A stretch of DNA of 43,153 nucleotides from Nemertoderma westbladi (GCA_032718475.1 JAUCBJ010005670.1:1-43153), one strand, 5' to 3'. Positions 31,443 through 41,928 are shown, numbered from the stretch's first letter. Translations and numbers: made by a program. Notes: generated by a model not told the origin, from the sequence alone.

Positions 31443-32210
31443 GACAAGTTAGTTTAGCCAGTCGATATTGCACATAATTCAAAAATGTTAAAATATGTCC
31501 TAACATCAAGTGCAAGAAGTGTGGTTTTCGCTGCAAATAAGCATCGAGCTCATACAGTACATCGCTTTCAAACACAATCTAAAATTTTCATTTTAAGAAA
31601 TCGTGGTAAAGTTGACAGCATGAAAGTTTATTTCAGCTATCTGCATGCTTGTTGTATTTCACCTATAGTAGGAGTAGCACTGTAGCAGTAGGTCTAGCTA
31701 CTACAGTACTTTACTGTAGTTGTTGTTAATGGAACAAAATGCGCTGTAATACAGTCCCGCTCTCAAAAAGCGTGCCTTTGATAAAACTTTATAGAATATT
31801 CTAGAATAAATACAAAAAAGCATTATAATTATCGCGATTTAGATCTCAAAATTTACATCTTAGTATTTTGATAATATCTGTGGAAATTTTTGGTGAAATT
31901 TTAAACGGTTTTCAGATACGGAATCTACAGATGACGGCGGTAGGCCTAACCTTAATAGAGATGAGGAACAGCGATAATCTCATAATATTATAAGTCAAAT
32001 ACAAACGTTTCGGAAGTAAACAACTACCATCTTCAGTGCAATCAATAATAAGCCAAAATAACTAATAAATAATATGAATTAGTTAGTTCTTAATATCTTA
32101 GATTACATTCCAAGGCTACATGTAACATACAGTATTGTTAAAAGTGGTATTTAACGTCTTGTTGTATCGAAATAGCTCAAAAATTGGAAAATCCGGACAG
32201 TAAGAAAAGT
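31443..32210. other. Intergenic region with retroelement-like motif
   Basis: No gene supported. The short plus frame at 31485-31685 has no recognisable domain. On the minus strand about 32002-32042 reads CACTGAAGATGG...CTTCCGAAACGTTTG, which resembles terminal motifs of Penelope-like elements but lacks the CTGATGA hammerhead box. Confidence 0.4.
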
Positions 32211-32491
32211 CCAGCTGGGATCGAACTGGTGACCTCCGGGTTGGAAGACTGACGCTCTAACCATTCAGGTAGCGGCTCAGGTAAAAGGTGGACTTGGAAA
32301 TACTATCTGATACCTTGTATGCCCGCAATTTACCTCCTCATGGCCTCCCATCTGTCAATGATCATATGCTGCCACTGTGCTCAACAAGTATCAGATAGTA
32401 TTTCCAGGTCTGTATTTTACCTGAGCCGCTAGCTGAATGGTTAGAGCGTCAGACTTCTAACCCGGAGGTCACCAGTTCGATCCCACCTGGA
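32211..32491. repeat. Inverted pair of tRNA-like SINE heads
   Basis: The two arms of about 105 bp (32211-32318 minus, 32384-32491 plus) are near-identical in opposite orientation around a 65-bp spacer. Each arm in its own sense has a tRNA-like region with an A box (TAGCTGAATGG at 32430-32440 in the right arm), GTTAGAGCGTC, a CTTCTAAC loop and a B box (AGTTCGATCCC at 32474-32484). The anticodon stem is not paired (CAGAC against CCCGG) and no acceptor stem is seen. These are therefore tRNA-derived repeat heads, not working tRNA genes. Outside the tRNA-like part the arms share TATCAGATAGTATTTCCA. Confidence 0.8.
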
Positions 32492-32874
32492 TGTCATTGC
32501 AGATAATTATTTTATTGCTATAATAATTATTATAGTAGCAGTAGTATAGTAGACGGCAGGCCCGTAGCCAGTATAAGGCGAAGGTAGGCGCCGCCTACCC
32601 AAACGTGGGTCTCGCCTACACAATTTTTTGTAACGACATTTTTCTTCATTAGTATAATTTTACATTTTCACACAACCATTTTCTGGTTCCATGCGCCTTC
32701 TTTAAACATTAGCCTTGTACAGTAGTAATCAAACACCGGTACATATCACACTCAGATTGTAAGTTACTTTCATTTTAATAAAACCTTCCGTAGGCCAACA
32801 CGGTTACTACTACTACAGTACAGCAGGGCCTACTCCACCCTTACAGTCATCGAACAATGGTCCTTTAAGGTACG
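32492..32874. other. Intergenic region, no gene seen
   Basis: AT-rich sequence after the SINE-head pair, with TAGTA-rich stretches and a 'GGCGCCGCCTACCCAAACG' segment near 32585. No coding frame over 60 codons is recognisable. Confidence 0.45.
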
Positions 32875-33215
32875 CAGCAAACTTCGCTCGCGTCCAATCT
32901 TCACCCGCAGCAATCTTCGCCCACTAAACAATCATTGTTTTGGTGAGAAAAAGCCGTCTCTGTAACCTGCTGCTTTCCTTCAATTTGTAACAACATCGTT
33001 TATTGTTTTGGTTAGAAAAAGCCGTCGCTGTAACCTGATCCTTTCACTCAATTGGTAACTAAAATGATTTCTAACACAAATCTTATTGGGCGAAGATTCC
33101 TCGTGGGCGAAGATTGCCTTGTGGGCGAAGGTTCCCCCAGGCGAAGGTTGGACGCGGATGAAGATTGGACACGGGCGATGGTTGTAAGTGGGCAAAGGTT
33201 GCACCCAACCATCCT
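32875..33215. mobile_element. Small foldback with GGGCGAAG-repeat arms
   Basis: The left arm (about 32875-32925: CTTCGCTCGCGTCCAATCTTC...CAATCTTCGCCCAC) is the reverse complement of parts of the right arm (about 33087-33215). The right arm is a degenerate tandem of GTGGGCGAAGATTG and GGACGCGG/GGACACGGG units. Between them are two tandem, reverse-oriented copies of the GTTACAG...AACCAAAACAAT core of the poly(G) repeat family (about 32929-33055). The design repeats that of the element at 9581-10624 with a different unit. No coding capacity. Confidence 0.6.
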
Positions 33216-33414
33216 GTAATGGTACATACAGTGGAGTGAATGTGGATTGCCAATAATTGTGAATTACCAATAAAAGGGATGTTTATCTGCAACACAGGCC
33301 TATATACCGAGTTCAATCCCACTTGCCGGTGATTATTTTTGGTAGTAAGATTGGTAGTAAGCCATTCAAGGAGACAATTCATGCGCTCGTAGACTGGACT
33401 TGTTTATGGAGACA

Positions 33415-33660
33415 GGGGGGGGGGGGGGGGGGGGGGACTGGACGCAAAATCCGCCTTGGCGAATTAATATCCTTCCTCAATGTTAAATTCTCAATTTAGG
33501 GAAAGGATCAGGTTACAGTGGCACGTTAATTTAACCAAAACAATAAACTAAAGTCAATAGAACAGGATACAGTATTATTTTTGAAAGTAATCAGCTGTTA
33601 TTTGCGTCGAATTTCCCCTGGAGAGGGATGAATTTCTATTGCGTTCATTTCCCCCCCTAA
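33415..33660 (+). repeat. Poly(G)-headed dispersed repeat, copy 2
   Basis: About 22 G followed by sequence closely matching 681-900 throughout, through to the final CCCCTGGAGAGGGATGAATT and C run. Differences are scattered substitutions and small indels. Both copies have the same orientation and the same poly(G) start, so the G run is part of the element. Confidence 0.85.
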
Positions 33661-34207
33661 CTGTGTTTATGTTGTGCTTTGTATACAAATGATGAACTGA
33701 TGGCGGACTCCATGTAGACCCTACTGTAGTTTTGCTTTATACCTACTGTATACAATTAAATCTATTATAAAATGTATCCAAATTAACATTTTTGCGCCTG
33801 CATACCCTGATATTCCCTCGCCTACCCAACTAAAAAATCCTGGCTAATTAATACTCAACCAATATGGATGCATATCTCCGACACACGCGAGGGAACTAGC
33901 GGTTCCATAAACTTTATTTTAGGTTAAATTGTTATGAGAGTAACACCATTGGAATCAGCGCCTCAGAAAACAAATATAGTTGGTTACAGTAGGCCTATAC
34001 ACTCGATCTATCAAACAAAGATATCTTATAGTCAGCAAAAAATATAAGTTATTTGTGATATCTTTAGGCCTACTTTTTATAGTAGGCCTTAGGAGAACAG
34101 TAAATAATTATTAGAATTACATAAAATAGGCTATAATCAATGTTTCGATAAGACAGTGTAGGCCGCCTACTGGGTTTACAGCATGTCTGAGTCAGTTTTG
34201 AGTAATA
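33661..34207. other. 3' flank of the LAPTM4-like gene
   Basis: AT-rich, with several AGGCCTA palindromes near 33990-34170. TTTATT near 33914 gives AATAAA on the minus strand, about 290 bp past the LAPTM4-like stop. No gene seen. Confidence 0.4.
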
Positions 34208-34804
34208 CTAATATCTCATTGGCTGTTGCGCTTGACCACCTTGGAATGGTCCTTGGTTTGGGTTCTGATACATTTGAATCATGGCCTGTTGATTCCTTTC
34301 GGTTCCGTCCCTCCCAGCCGCGAACTCTTGGTACAAACTCATCACTACCAAAAAGTAGTAGACCGAACAAATCCGATTAAATATTACACCGTAGATTCCC
34401 CAGCCCCTCGACACCTGGAAATATTTTTCGATCGCGGACCAATTAAATCCAAGTTTCGCGATGCTGTAGATAATGATACTGATATCGAATGCCGTGGCCA
34501 TGCAGAAAACTAACATCCACGGTAAGAGTAGACGCTTTCTGTCGCGTGAAATACCACAAATCCCCAAAATCGATGCAACCAGCCCAAATATTAAGAGGGC
34601 AATACTAATCGATAGAAGAATATTTGTTGAAGGCATTTTTAATAATAAATCTACGGGGCTGACACCTTCCGCCTTGGCGGCTAAGGATAGACCCATAGCG
34701 AACAGAACTACGCCAATTATAGAGCACACTAAATCCAACCACATTACGATGAGAGATCCCGTACGGAGACTACAACAACAACAGCAGCTCTTGAGGATTG
34801 TCAT
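34208..34804 (-). CDS. Four-pass membrane protein, LAPTM4/DUF4728-like
   Basis: A 198-residue single-exon protein with a cysteine cluster then SLRTGSLIV at the N-terminus (CCCCCSLRTG, residues 7-16). Four predicted membrane spans lie at about 17-40, 62-84, 92-115 and 137-157. A hydrophilic tail rich in Gln, Pro and Gly ends QAQQPMRY. The Cys-rich start followed by (L/V)RTG and the four-span plan resemble lysosomal LAPTM4 proteins and the related DUF4728 family of invertebrates. Those sit in endosome/lysosome or plasma membranes. No PPxY ubiquitin-ligase motif is visible in the tail, unlike LAPTM4A/B. The ATG begins right before the Cys cluster, as in relatives. The family assignment is by pattern only. 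Confidence 0.72.
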   Translation of the reverse strand: MTILKSCCCCCSLRTGSLIVMWLDLVCSIIGVVLFAMGLSLAAKAEGVSPVDLLLKMPSTNILLSISIALLIFGLVASILGICGISRDRKRLLLPWMLVFCMATAFDISIIIYSIAKLGFNWSAIEKYFQVSRGWGIYGVIFNRICSVYYFLVVMSLYQEFAAGRDGTERNQQAMIQMYQNPNQGPFQGGQAQQPMRY

Positions 34805-36044
34805 GTTGGTTGAGTTGCACTGTTACGATAAATACCGTACTGTACTTATTGTACATTAATATAATATATACAAAACTATATTTTGTTCATACAATTATTA
34901 GTAAAATCATTATAAGTTCGATTAGTTTAAAAATTATATAGGTTCTAGGCAAGGCGTCCTATAACTATAGGCCTACTAGGAGCAGCAGCAGCCAGACAGT
35001 CTATAATACGAATAATTATTTTTCGTATTTCGTATCGTATTTATCGTTCTTATTATTTTGTAAATATTAATGTTTTAAACAGACACTTAAACAGTCAAAG
35101 CGGAGATCGCATTACTTTATTTCTTAACAATATTTTCCAAAACTTGAGATACCTTTAAGTAGGCCTTGTCCTAATATTTGCTCTAGAATATTTGTTCTAG
35201 AATATCTAAACAGTAATATATTTGTTGTCATGCTTTGGAAGAACAAAAATATTTTTAAAATAAATAATTTATTATAATTTTCGCAAAATATTTAATTTTT
35301 TGATTTACGTAAAATTTACAATGTTTACTGTGTCGGCCTAATCTTAAACCATTCAGTTAGCTAGTAAATTCCGGCTACATGGCCTATAGTTTACCACGCT
35401 TTGGTTCTAGACATTTAGTACAATGGTAACCTATGCTACGTTACAATTAATTAATGTATAGTCAGTGTCAATAGGGGGGAAGAACGTCAGGAAATGGTGT
35501 TTTAATTTTTCCGCAGATTTCCTTTTTTATTAATTTAAAGTTTACTTTTAAGAAATATTTATAAAAATATCCTCTTTAATTGCATAAATAGTAATAATAA
35601 GATTTGAACTTAAATTGTGATTGTGACTTTGTGTTTTGTCATTTTCATTACTAGTAGGTTTTATAATGAACGCAAATTCGGAAATTAATACATTTCAATT
35701 TTAACTCTTTCTCAATTTAATACCTCCCAGCTATTTTGCCACTTTAAGCACATTTTGAAAACACATGTAAAGCATAAGTTAAGTAGAGAAAAATACTAGA
35801 AACAAGTGATTCCGGCTTAGTGGTGTTCAAGTGGCTCGTTGTTTTGGCTCTTTGGTCATAAATACTGGTGAAGCCTATCCCGGAAATTTTAGAGTTTCCT
35901 TAATATTTCCGGAAAACTCACATCCATTTTAGGTGTCACCCAGACAGACTGACGCCATTGGGTGTCAGTTGGGTCCAAGCGTCACAAATCCGCCCATACC
36001 ACAGATCTACTGCACCCTGGCCTGTCGCACATGTATTGCAATAT

Positions 36045-36225
36045 CTCGGTGATTATAAAAAGAAGCATCACAACGAGTTTCGAATTTATTTAATTCTTCA
36101 TCAGGGGAGCATCTGACATTTATAGTTTACATAATAACTGCTGAACTGTTATTTGTTAAAAAAGCTCAGCCGATGACGATTTTAATAAATTCGAAACGCT
36201 TTGTGATATTATGTTTTTACATCTT
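36045..36225. repeat. Inverted pair of degenerate hammerhead-like motifs
   Basis: On the minus strand at about 36108-36063: CTGATGA, a GAATT/AATTC stem with an AAATA loop, GAAAC, then TCGTTGTGATG. On the plus strand at about 36172-36210: CCGATGA, a TTTTAATAAATTCG segment, GAAAC, then GCTTTGTGATA. The two align well, so they are an inverted duplication. The order box-stem-GAAAC matches hammerhead cores as found in Penelope-like retroelements. I could not find a convincing stem III/UH site or a pairing stem I, and the plus copy has a mutated box. Likely relics of retroelement termini. Confidence 0.45.
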
Positions 36226-37021
36226 TTCTAATGTTGAATTCTCTTGCATAAATCAAAAATTGCACGCGACATTGATGCCAAAAAATTATTAAATTTCATT
36301 GCAAGGGAATTTAATGATTTCGATATTACGTTAGCATAAATTTATTACATATAGAGGCTATCTTATTTCGTTTTAAGTGTAATTTATTTATTTGTTTTAT
36401 TTTAAAAAAGTTAGTTAATGATATATATATATATATCAGGTCAATTTTTAGGGAACAATGGCTTTTGACAATTCTGATGGGCGAGGTTACACAACCCGAT
36501 TTAGTAAAATAGTTGTGCTGATAATAAGTTTCCTATACCAAAATGGTATATAATCAAAATAATTAAAAGATTAGTAGACAAATTTATTAATCACGCCGGA
36601 AACTAAATCGGCAACTTGTAGAAAAACATTGTTACGTCCATCTGTAATCGATTATTATTACTAGTTATCATTAGTATAGTTGATACTAATGTTTGTCGGC
36701 CAATTATTGTTAACTTGGCGTTACGAAAAATTAATGTAGACAAGGAGAAAAACATGAAAAAATAAGAAATTCATCATATTATTACAACTATTTATTTATT
36801 CTTTAAGGGTGTGGGGATTACATACTTTTCGACACAATTACAAACTTGTTCACTTACTTCAACATTATTTTTTTAGCAAGTTAATATTAAATTCCATATC
36901 GCATTTATAATTATTATTATAACGAACTCTTAATATTAGAAAGTTTTTTTCACTCACTAAACTACTAGAAAACACACAAATATAACTAGCTTTAATGATG
37001 ATATATACAACCTAACGTGTT

Positions 37022-37440
37022 TGCAGTAGTGTTTAAACGGGATCCCGATCCCGAAAACTGGGATTCCGGCGAAAGATGCAAACCCGGTCCCGATCCCGAC
37101 TTTTTTGGACCGGGATCCCGAAGTATAAAAAATCAGGTAAGTAAATTTGTTAAATATCTGATAAATAGTTCCACCAGAACTGAAATGTTTTGATTACATC
37201 GAATTTTATGTCAGTAAAACATCCAGTACATCGTACAGCGTCCAAGTAATCTGTTGCAAAATAATAGTAATATAAAGAACTTTATCTTACTAATATTTCA
37301 GAAGTGTAAGATAAAGTGAGTTACCCAAAACCCGCCGCATATACTATAAACTTTAAGTAATTTAATCCAAAATTGCAATCCCGATCCCGAAAAACGGGAT
37401 CCCGAGAGTGATAATCCCGATCCCGTTTAAGCACTAGTTG
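37022..37440. mobile_element. Possible MITE with GATCCCG-rich ends
   Basis: The ends are inverted: CAGTAGTGTTTAAACGGGAT at about 37024 and the reverse complement of ATCCCGTTTAAGCACTAGTTG at 37420-37440, with one indel. Inside, repeated CCCGATCCCG and CGGGATCCCG blocks lie near both ends, and the middle is AT-rich and non-coding. The CA-G-type termini would suit a hAT-derived non-autonomous element, but no 8-bp target duplication is visible, so the class is uncertain. Confidence 0.45.
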
Positions 37441-38134
37441 ACTAAGCACTAGGTATTAGAATCAATGATCATGATCAATTTATATAAAATTCCGCGCTAC
37501 ATAGTAGAAACAAATTTCAGTTTCCGTATTCTGTAATCTTATCTAAGTACTTAAAGTGGTGATGTGATACCTCCTGTAATTTACATAAATTACGCCTAAC
37601 GTCAACAAACAGCGATGGTTAAAAAGCACCACAGTACTGTTCAGTGGGTGGTCAGCAGGTCAGAGTCATAGGCTATTAATCGCAATCAAACTCAGCCACC
37701 GACACAAAACAATAAATGTATAACTCATTTATTATTGTAACAATACATTATATACGAACATTCACTAAATAATAAAATACTGCAGATCAACTCTTTCTAT
37801 TTATTGCATCTATGTACCTGCTGTGTAAAAATAATTACCGTAATTGCACTTAATTATAAATCGAAATCTATAAACATTCCATTGCATATTTTAAAGAGTG
37901 CATAGTGGTACTATAATATTAATTAAAGTTCTATACCAAAACCATATCCTACCAATATATATGTAAATCTATGTACGTAAATACCTTTGAAAAGCACCAT
38001 ATTACTGTATTATGACGATTTGTTATAAAATATTGTAAAGGTAAGTAACATTTATGCATTCAGTGAGAACAGGCAGTTGATAGAGTAAAGCACAATAAAG
38101 CAGTTAAACACTACGAGATACCGCAACCAAAACA

Positions 38135-39133
38135 CTAGGACTGGGCGAACTGTACAATGCGACAGATCCTCTTGTGATCTTTCCAAGCTTTCTTCTGACA
38201 CGTGCGGTCGCAATAACTCTCGCCACAACTGCCGCATTTCTTTTTCGCCCCAACTTTACCGCAGTGATCGCATTTCTTCGGAGCTACCGGCTCATCTTCC
38301 ATCTCGTAATTGTCCAGCGTGTGCATCATGCCACCGCTAACCTCCATAAACTTATCGAAACCTCCTTCAATATCCAATTGCTTTTCCGTAAGATTCTTAG
38401 AGATTCCGAAGCCGAATTTGGTCAGCACGTTGAGATGATCGCGCATTGTGTTGGGTTTCTCGTCAGGGTTTTGGTCGACCCAGGCGCACATCCGATCCCA
38501 CCGAGTGTCCGACTCGCGTTGATGATCCACCGGACTCGTCGATAACAACATCCGCACCATCCTAAGGAAGTCCGGAGTGGCGGCGGTGTGGCCAAATTCG
38601 GCCGCCTTCTCGAAGCACTTCAACGCCTTCCTCACGTTCTTGGTACAACCGTCTCCACTCATTTCCATCTTGCCGAGCAACATGTAGGGATCGCCTTGCC
38701 TCATCTGCTGCACTCTAATATCTTTTATTGACTCTTTGGCGAGCTCGAAGGCCTTCCCGAAATCCTTAGGGACTATGCCGCCCTTACCCGAGTAGTAGAA
38801 GACAGAGAGGTTGTACTGCGCGAATCCTATGTTCTTATCGGCGGCAGAACGAAATAACTCGAAGGCTTTCTTCAAGTTCTTCGGGGTACCCGCTCTGTTG
38901 CCTTCCAGGTACCATAGCGCGAGGTTACACTGCGCCATGGGGTGCCCCAACTCGCTTGCTCGCGTGTACAGACGTTTCGCCTTTCCGTAATTCCGTGTCT
39001 CGTATTCGCAGTCAGTCGCGTCCATAAATTCCGCGTAACCCGGCTCATCCTTACAATAATCGACATCAGGATCGTCGAAGCAGGCAGACGAAGCTAATAA
39101 TTTCTCCAATTGTGATATAAGGGATGCGGCCAT
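38135..39133 (-). CDS. Sel1-like repeat protein with C-terminal MYND zinc finger
   Basis: A complete 332-residue single-exon protein. Residues about 46-185 hold Sel1/TPR-type helical repeats (KAKRLYTRASELGHPMAQCN, KKAFELFRSAADKNIGFAQYN and RKALKCFEKAAEFGHTAA). A less conserved linker follows. Residues 288-324 form a full MYND finger with ligands C288, C291, C300, C303, C308, C312, H320 and C324. Both modules mediate protein-protein contacts; MYND fingers often bind proline-rich peptides in transcriptional or chaperone-like complexes. No SET or enzymatic domain is present. The pairing resembles small MYND/Sel1 families found in invertebrates and protists. I cannot name an ortholog. The start ATG follows upstream stops, and GC content is clearly raised over the flanks. 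Confidence 0.9.
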   Translation of the reverse strand: MAASLISQLEKLLASSACFDDPDVDYCKDEPGYAEFMDATDCEYETRNYGKAKRLYTRASELGHPMAQCNLALWYLEGNRAGTPKNLKKAFELFRSAADKNIGFAQYNLSVFYYSGKGGIVPKDFGKAFELAKESIKDIRVQQMRQGDPYMLLGKMEMSGDGCTKNVRKALKCFEKAAEFGHTAATPDFLRMVRMLLSTSPVDHQRESDTRWDRMCAWVDQNPDEKPNTMRDHLNVLTKFGFGISKNLTEKQLDIEGGFDKFMEVSGGMMHTLDNYEMEDEPVAPKKCDHCGKVGAKKKCGSCGESYCDRTCQKKAWKDHKRICRIVQFAQS

Positions 39134-40459
39134 ATCTAGAGATTGACAGTTGAAATATTAATTGGAATATTAGTAGGGGAGGAATATTAATATTATCGGG
39201 AATAGCTGAATAGAGCAAAATATGTATCGGTACCTAGGTGATGGGATGGCTGATGGGATGGGAGATTAAATAGAATTAACAATGTTAGCCTACCAACATC
39301 AGAACATACCAATCTTAAGGAAAGGAACAGTTAACACCTTCTCAGAGGAATACTGTTCTAAACAAAACAATAGACTTTGGCAAAGGTTGCCTAGTTGTAT
39401 TTTTGCACGTAATCAGCTGTTAGGCCTACTTATTTGAGTAGAGTGATCGGTGATACCATCTTACAGTCTTAATCGACGCCATCACAGGTTGGAAAGGTCT
39501 GAAGGTTGTCATCTGCCAACACAAGCACAAGTTAGTTTTTTTTAGTTGTGAGAGCGAGGCAGTGTCAGAGCTGCATAGTCTGATAGTGTAGTTAGTTAGG
39601 CTAGTTAACTGTAGATACGCACAACTAAACAGTTAAAACTGTTATCGAAACTATAATACTGTAATAGGCCTACTACACAGTACTACGGCAGTACTGAACT
39701 AGGCCTGTAGGCTACTTGCTACTAGTGTACATGCAGACATGCTAGGCCTAGGCCTATACTGCTATATGTTTGAATTTGAAATTCCGTAAATGTATTAATT
39801 TTACGCCTGGCCTCCTGCACGCGCAGGATAATAATATGGGCATCCGGGACATCACTTCTAACCATGCTCATGCATTTATAGATAGGCCTTGGCCTAATAC
39901 AGTAATACATAAAATATTAGGCTCTGGAGTGCCAGCACCATGTAGTGCAGTAGTGCAGTTAGGCCTACACCTACCAGCCTACAATATGCAGAATACCCGC
40001 AATTAGTTAGTGCGCCTGTGTTTTAAACTTGCCGCCAAGTATGAATATTTAATCAAATTAATTTGATTGGCAAACTTATTACATTAGCGCCTTATGAGTG
40101 GGCCACAACCGCCTTGTTTAATAATTGTTTTGAATTAATAACGGCTTTAATTTCAAATTAATTAAATTAAAGGCCAGCTTCAGTACCAACCAACATAATC
40201 ACTATAAGGTTGAATAATAATTGCAGTGTATCGGGAGAAATATGCTTTTTCAAACCGCTTTGTAGCTAGAGAACATAAATACCGAGCAGCCAGTTCTAGC
40301 ACTTCGGAGGACCATTGAAGGAATGTCTACAAGGCGCAACTAGATAGCATATTTGAAGGCTTCTTTAAGGCATTGGACTCACTCTGTTTCTCGCTGGGCA
40401 TGAGTTTAAGATACTTGATTTCTATTTGATCTCCGATGAGATAATTACTGCAATTAAAT
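39134..40459. other. Intergenic region with repeat fragments
   Basis: No gene supported. A partial member of the poly(G) repeat family lies at about 39312-39420 (CTTAAGGAAAGGAACAG ... TCTAAACAAAACAATAGAC ... GTAATCAGCTGTTA). AGGCCT palindromes are dense at 39420-39965, including TAGGCCTAGGCCTA near 39744. The frames at 39722 and 39770 overlap each other and look non-coding. Confidence 0.5.
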
Positions 40460-41928
40460 CTACTACTAGGATCGGCATGCTGCATTGCAGTTACATTTTT
40501 AAGAATGCTGTGCCGGCTTGTCGACAAAATTGCGCCGCCACAACTCCCTATCACCCATGACATTTGCTAGATCATCCACATCTTCAAGGCCAGTGTCCTT
40601 AAAAATGCGTCTCAAGAAAGTCATGGGCTGTCCACCATGCTTATTCACTCCATGAGGCTGCCAAAGTACAAGATTATGCACTGGCTGGTCCTCACGGCGA
40701 AAGCAATGTCCTGCAAAGCGGAGGCGATTTTGTTCTAGTGTCAAGCTTGGGGGAACCAATGAGACACCTCCAATGTTATATAGTGTCTGGTTGGAGATGT
40801 GTGCATTGTACTTGACACAATGTACCCGGCGTAGCATTCTTGTGAATGTGCCATCCCGAGATTTGGTGTCCTCAGCAGTTAGAGCCCAGCATGGACTCCC
40901 ATAGAGTACTGGAACTACTGCTGCTCTAAATAATCGGACCTTAAGTTTCCGATTAATTCTCGGTGACTTCCAAATCCTGGAAAGCCTATTCAAGGCTGCC
41001 CATGCCTTTCCCTTACGTATTCGAAGGTCCTCACCTGACTTCCGGATCCATGATCCCAGGTAACAGAAGTCGTCCACATGCTCAAGCATAACATCCTTTG
41101 AGCTTATGCTCATCCGATCAGAGACTTGATGTTAACTGTCAAAATTTTGGTCTTTCTGGAGTTAATAAAAAGACCAACACTAGAAGCAGCATGTTCTAAT
41201 GAGCTGAGGTACCGTTGGGCTCCCTCTAGTGATTCTGAGAGTACTCCTAAGTTATCAGCAAAGTCTAGATCAGTTAGGTACTTGGCAGGATTTCCTCGAC
41301 TTCTGGAGCCAGTAGCAGGAGTTATCATCACCCCATCATCATTATGATGATCTAAGGACATGTGTAGAACATAGTCAACCACAATTATGAACAAGAATGG
41401 TGCAAGTGTGTCTCCCTGGAGGACGCCCCATAACACTTAAAATGGTTCTGTGTCACCGTCAACAGTAGACACAAATGTTGTCGAACCATCGTATACTGAT
41501 CTGATTGCTGCAATAATTTCATCAGGAATCCACTTACTGAAAGTATGCTGAACATACGTGAGCGAGAGACTGAATCAAAGGCCTTGAAGAAGTCAACAAA
41601 GATAACAGCCAGATGCCTGTCTTTCTTTTTTGATAACTTTTCAATTATCCTTCTAAGTGCCAAAATGGGTTCCATGGTCCCACGACCTTTACGGAACCCA
41701 TTCTGATTTCCACGGAGCAGTCTCTCAATGGGATCCCTGATGCGATTTAATAGAATTCTATTGTATAGCTTTGCAGCAATCGAGATCAATGAGATTCCCC
41801 GAAAAGAACCATAGAGTGTTAGGTTGCCCTTCTTGGGAGCTGGCACCAACTTATTTGTTTTCATTTCTTGTGGGACTCTTGTTGTTCGGTACATGTCTAC
41901 TATGATGGGATAGATGAGCTTTAAACAC
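40460..41928 (-). mobile_element. LINE copy B, 5'-truncated and decayed
   Basis: A second copy of the 11.9-kb element, nearly identical at the DNA level, covering the RT fingers through the C-terminus and ending in the same CTGCAATGCAGCATGCCGATCC and (TAG)n tail (40460-40470). It is truncated at the codons for KLIYPII (41919-41928). The reading frame is split into three pieces (41894-41385, 41436-41110 and 41113-40499). Breaks relative to copy A are a one-base deletion near 41530, a TAA created near 41440, and a roughly 13-base deletion near 41128. The RT catalytic box reads FADN instead of FADD, so even a read-through product would be inactive. No clear target duplication was seen. Confidence 0.9.

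Larger units (their letters stand above)
34805..38134. other. 3.3-kb gene-free AT-rich region
   Basis: No coding frame over 60 codons on either strand. It contains an (AT)n run at about 36421-36436, the inverted hammerhead-like motifs at 36045-36225 and the GATCCCG element at 37022-37440 (both listed separately). There is a local hairpin near 35930-35975 (GTCACCCA with TGGGTGTCA). A TTTATT at about 37800 gives a minus-strand AATAAA about 330 bp past the Sel1/MYND stop. Confidence 0.5.

Noticed and set aside
29915-31575. Several overlapping frames on both strands through the 21/22-bp array
   Set aside because: By-products of a mostly 21-bp period. They coexist in different frames and are broken where 22-bp units occur.
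31998-32045. Third hammerhead on the minus strand (CACTGAAGATGG...CCGAAACG)
   Set aside because: The CTGATGA box is absent (CTGAAGA) and no cleavage triplet or stems could be drawn.
32211-32491. Working tRNA genes (Arg-TCT-like loop)
   Set aside because: The anticodon stem does not pair and no acceptor stem was found; the inverted duplication with shared non-tRNA sequence fits SINE heads.
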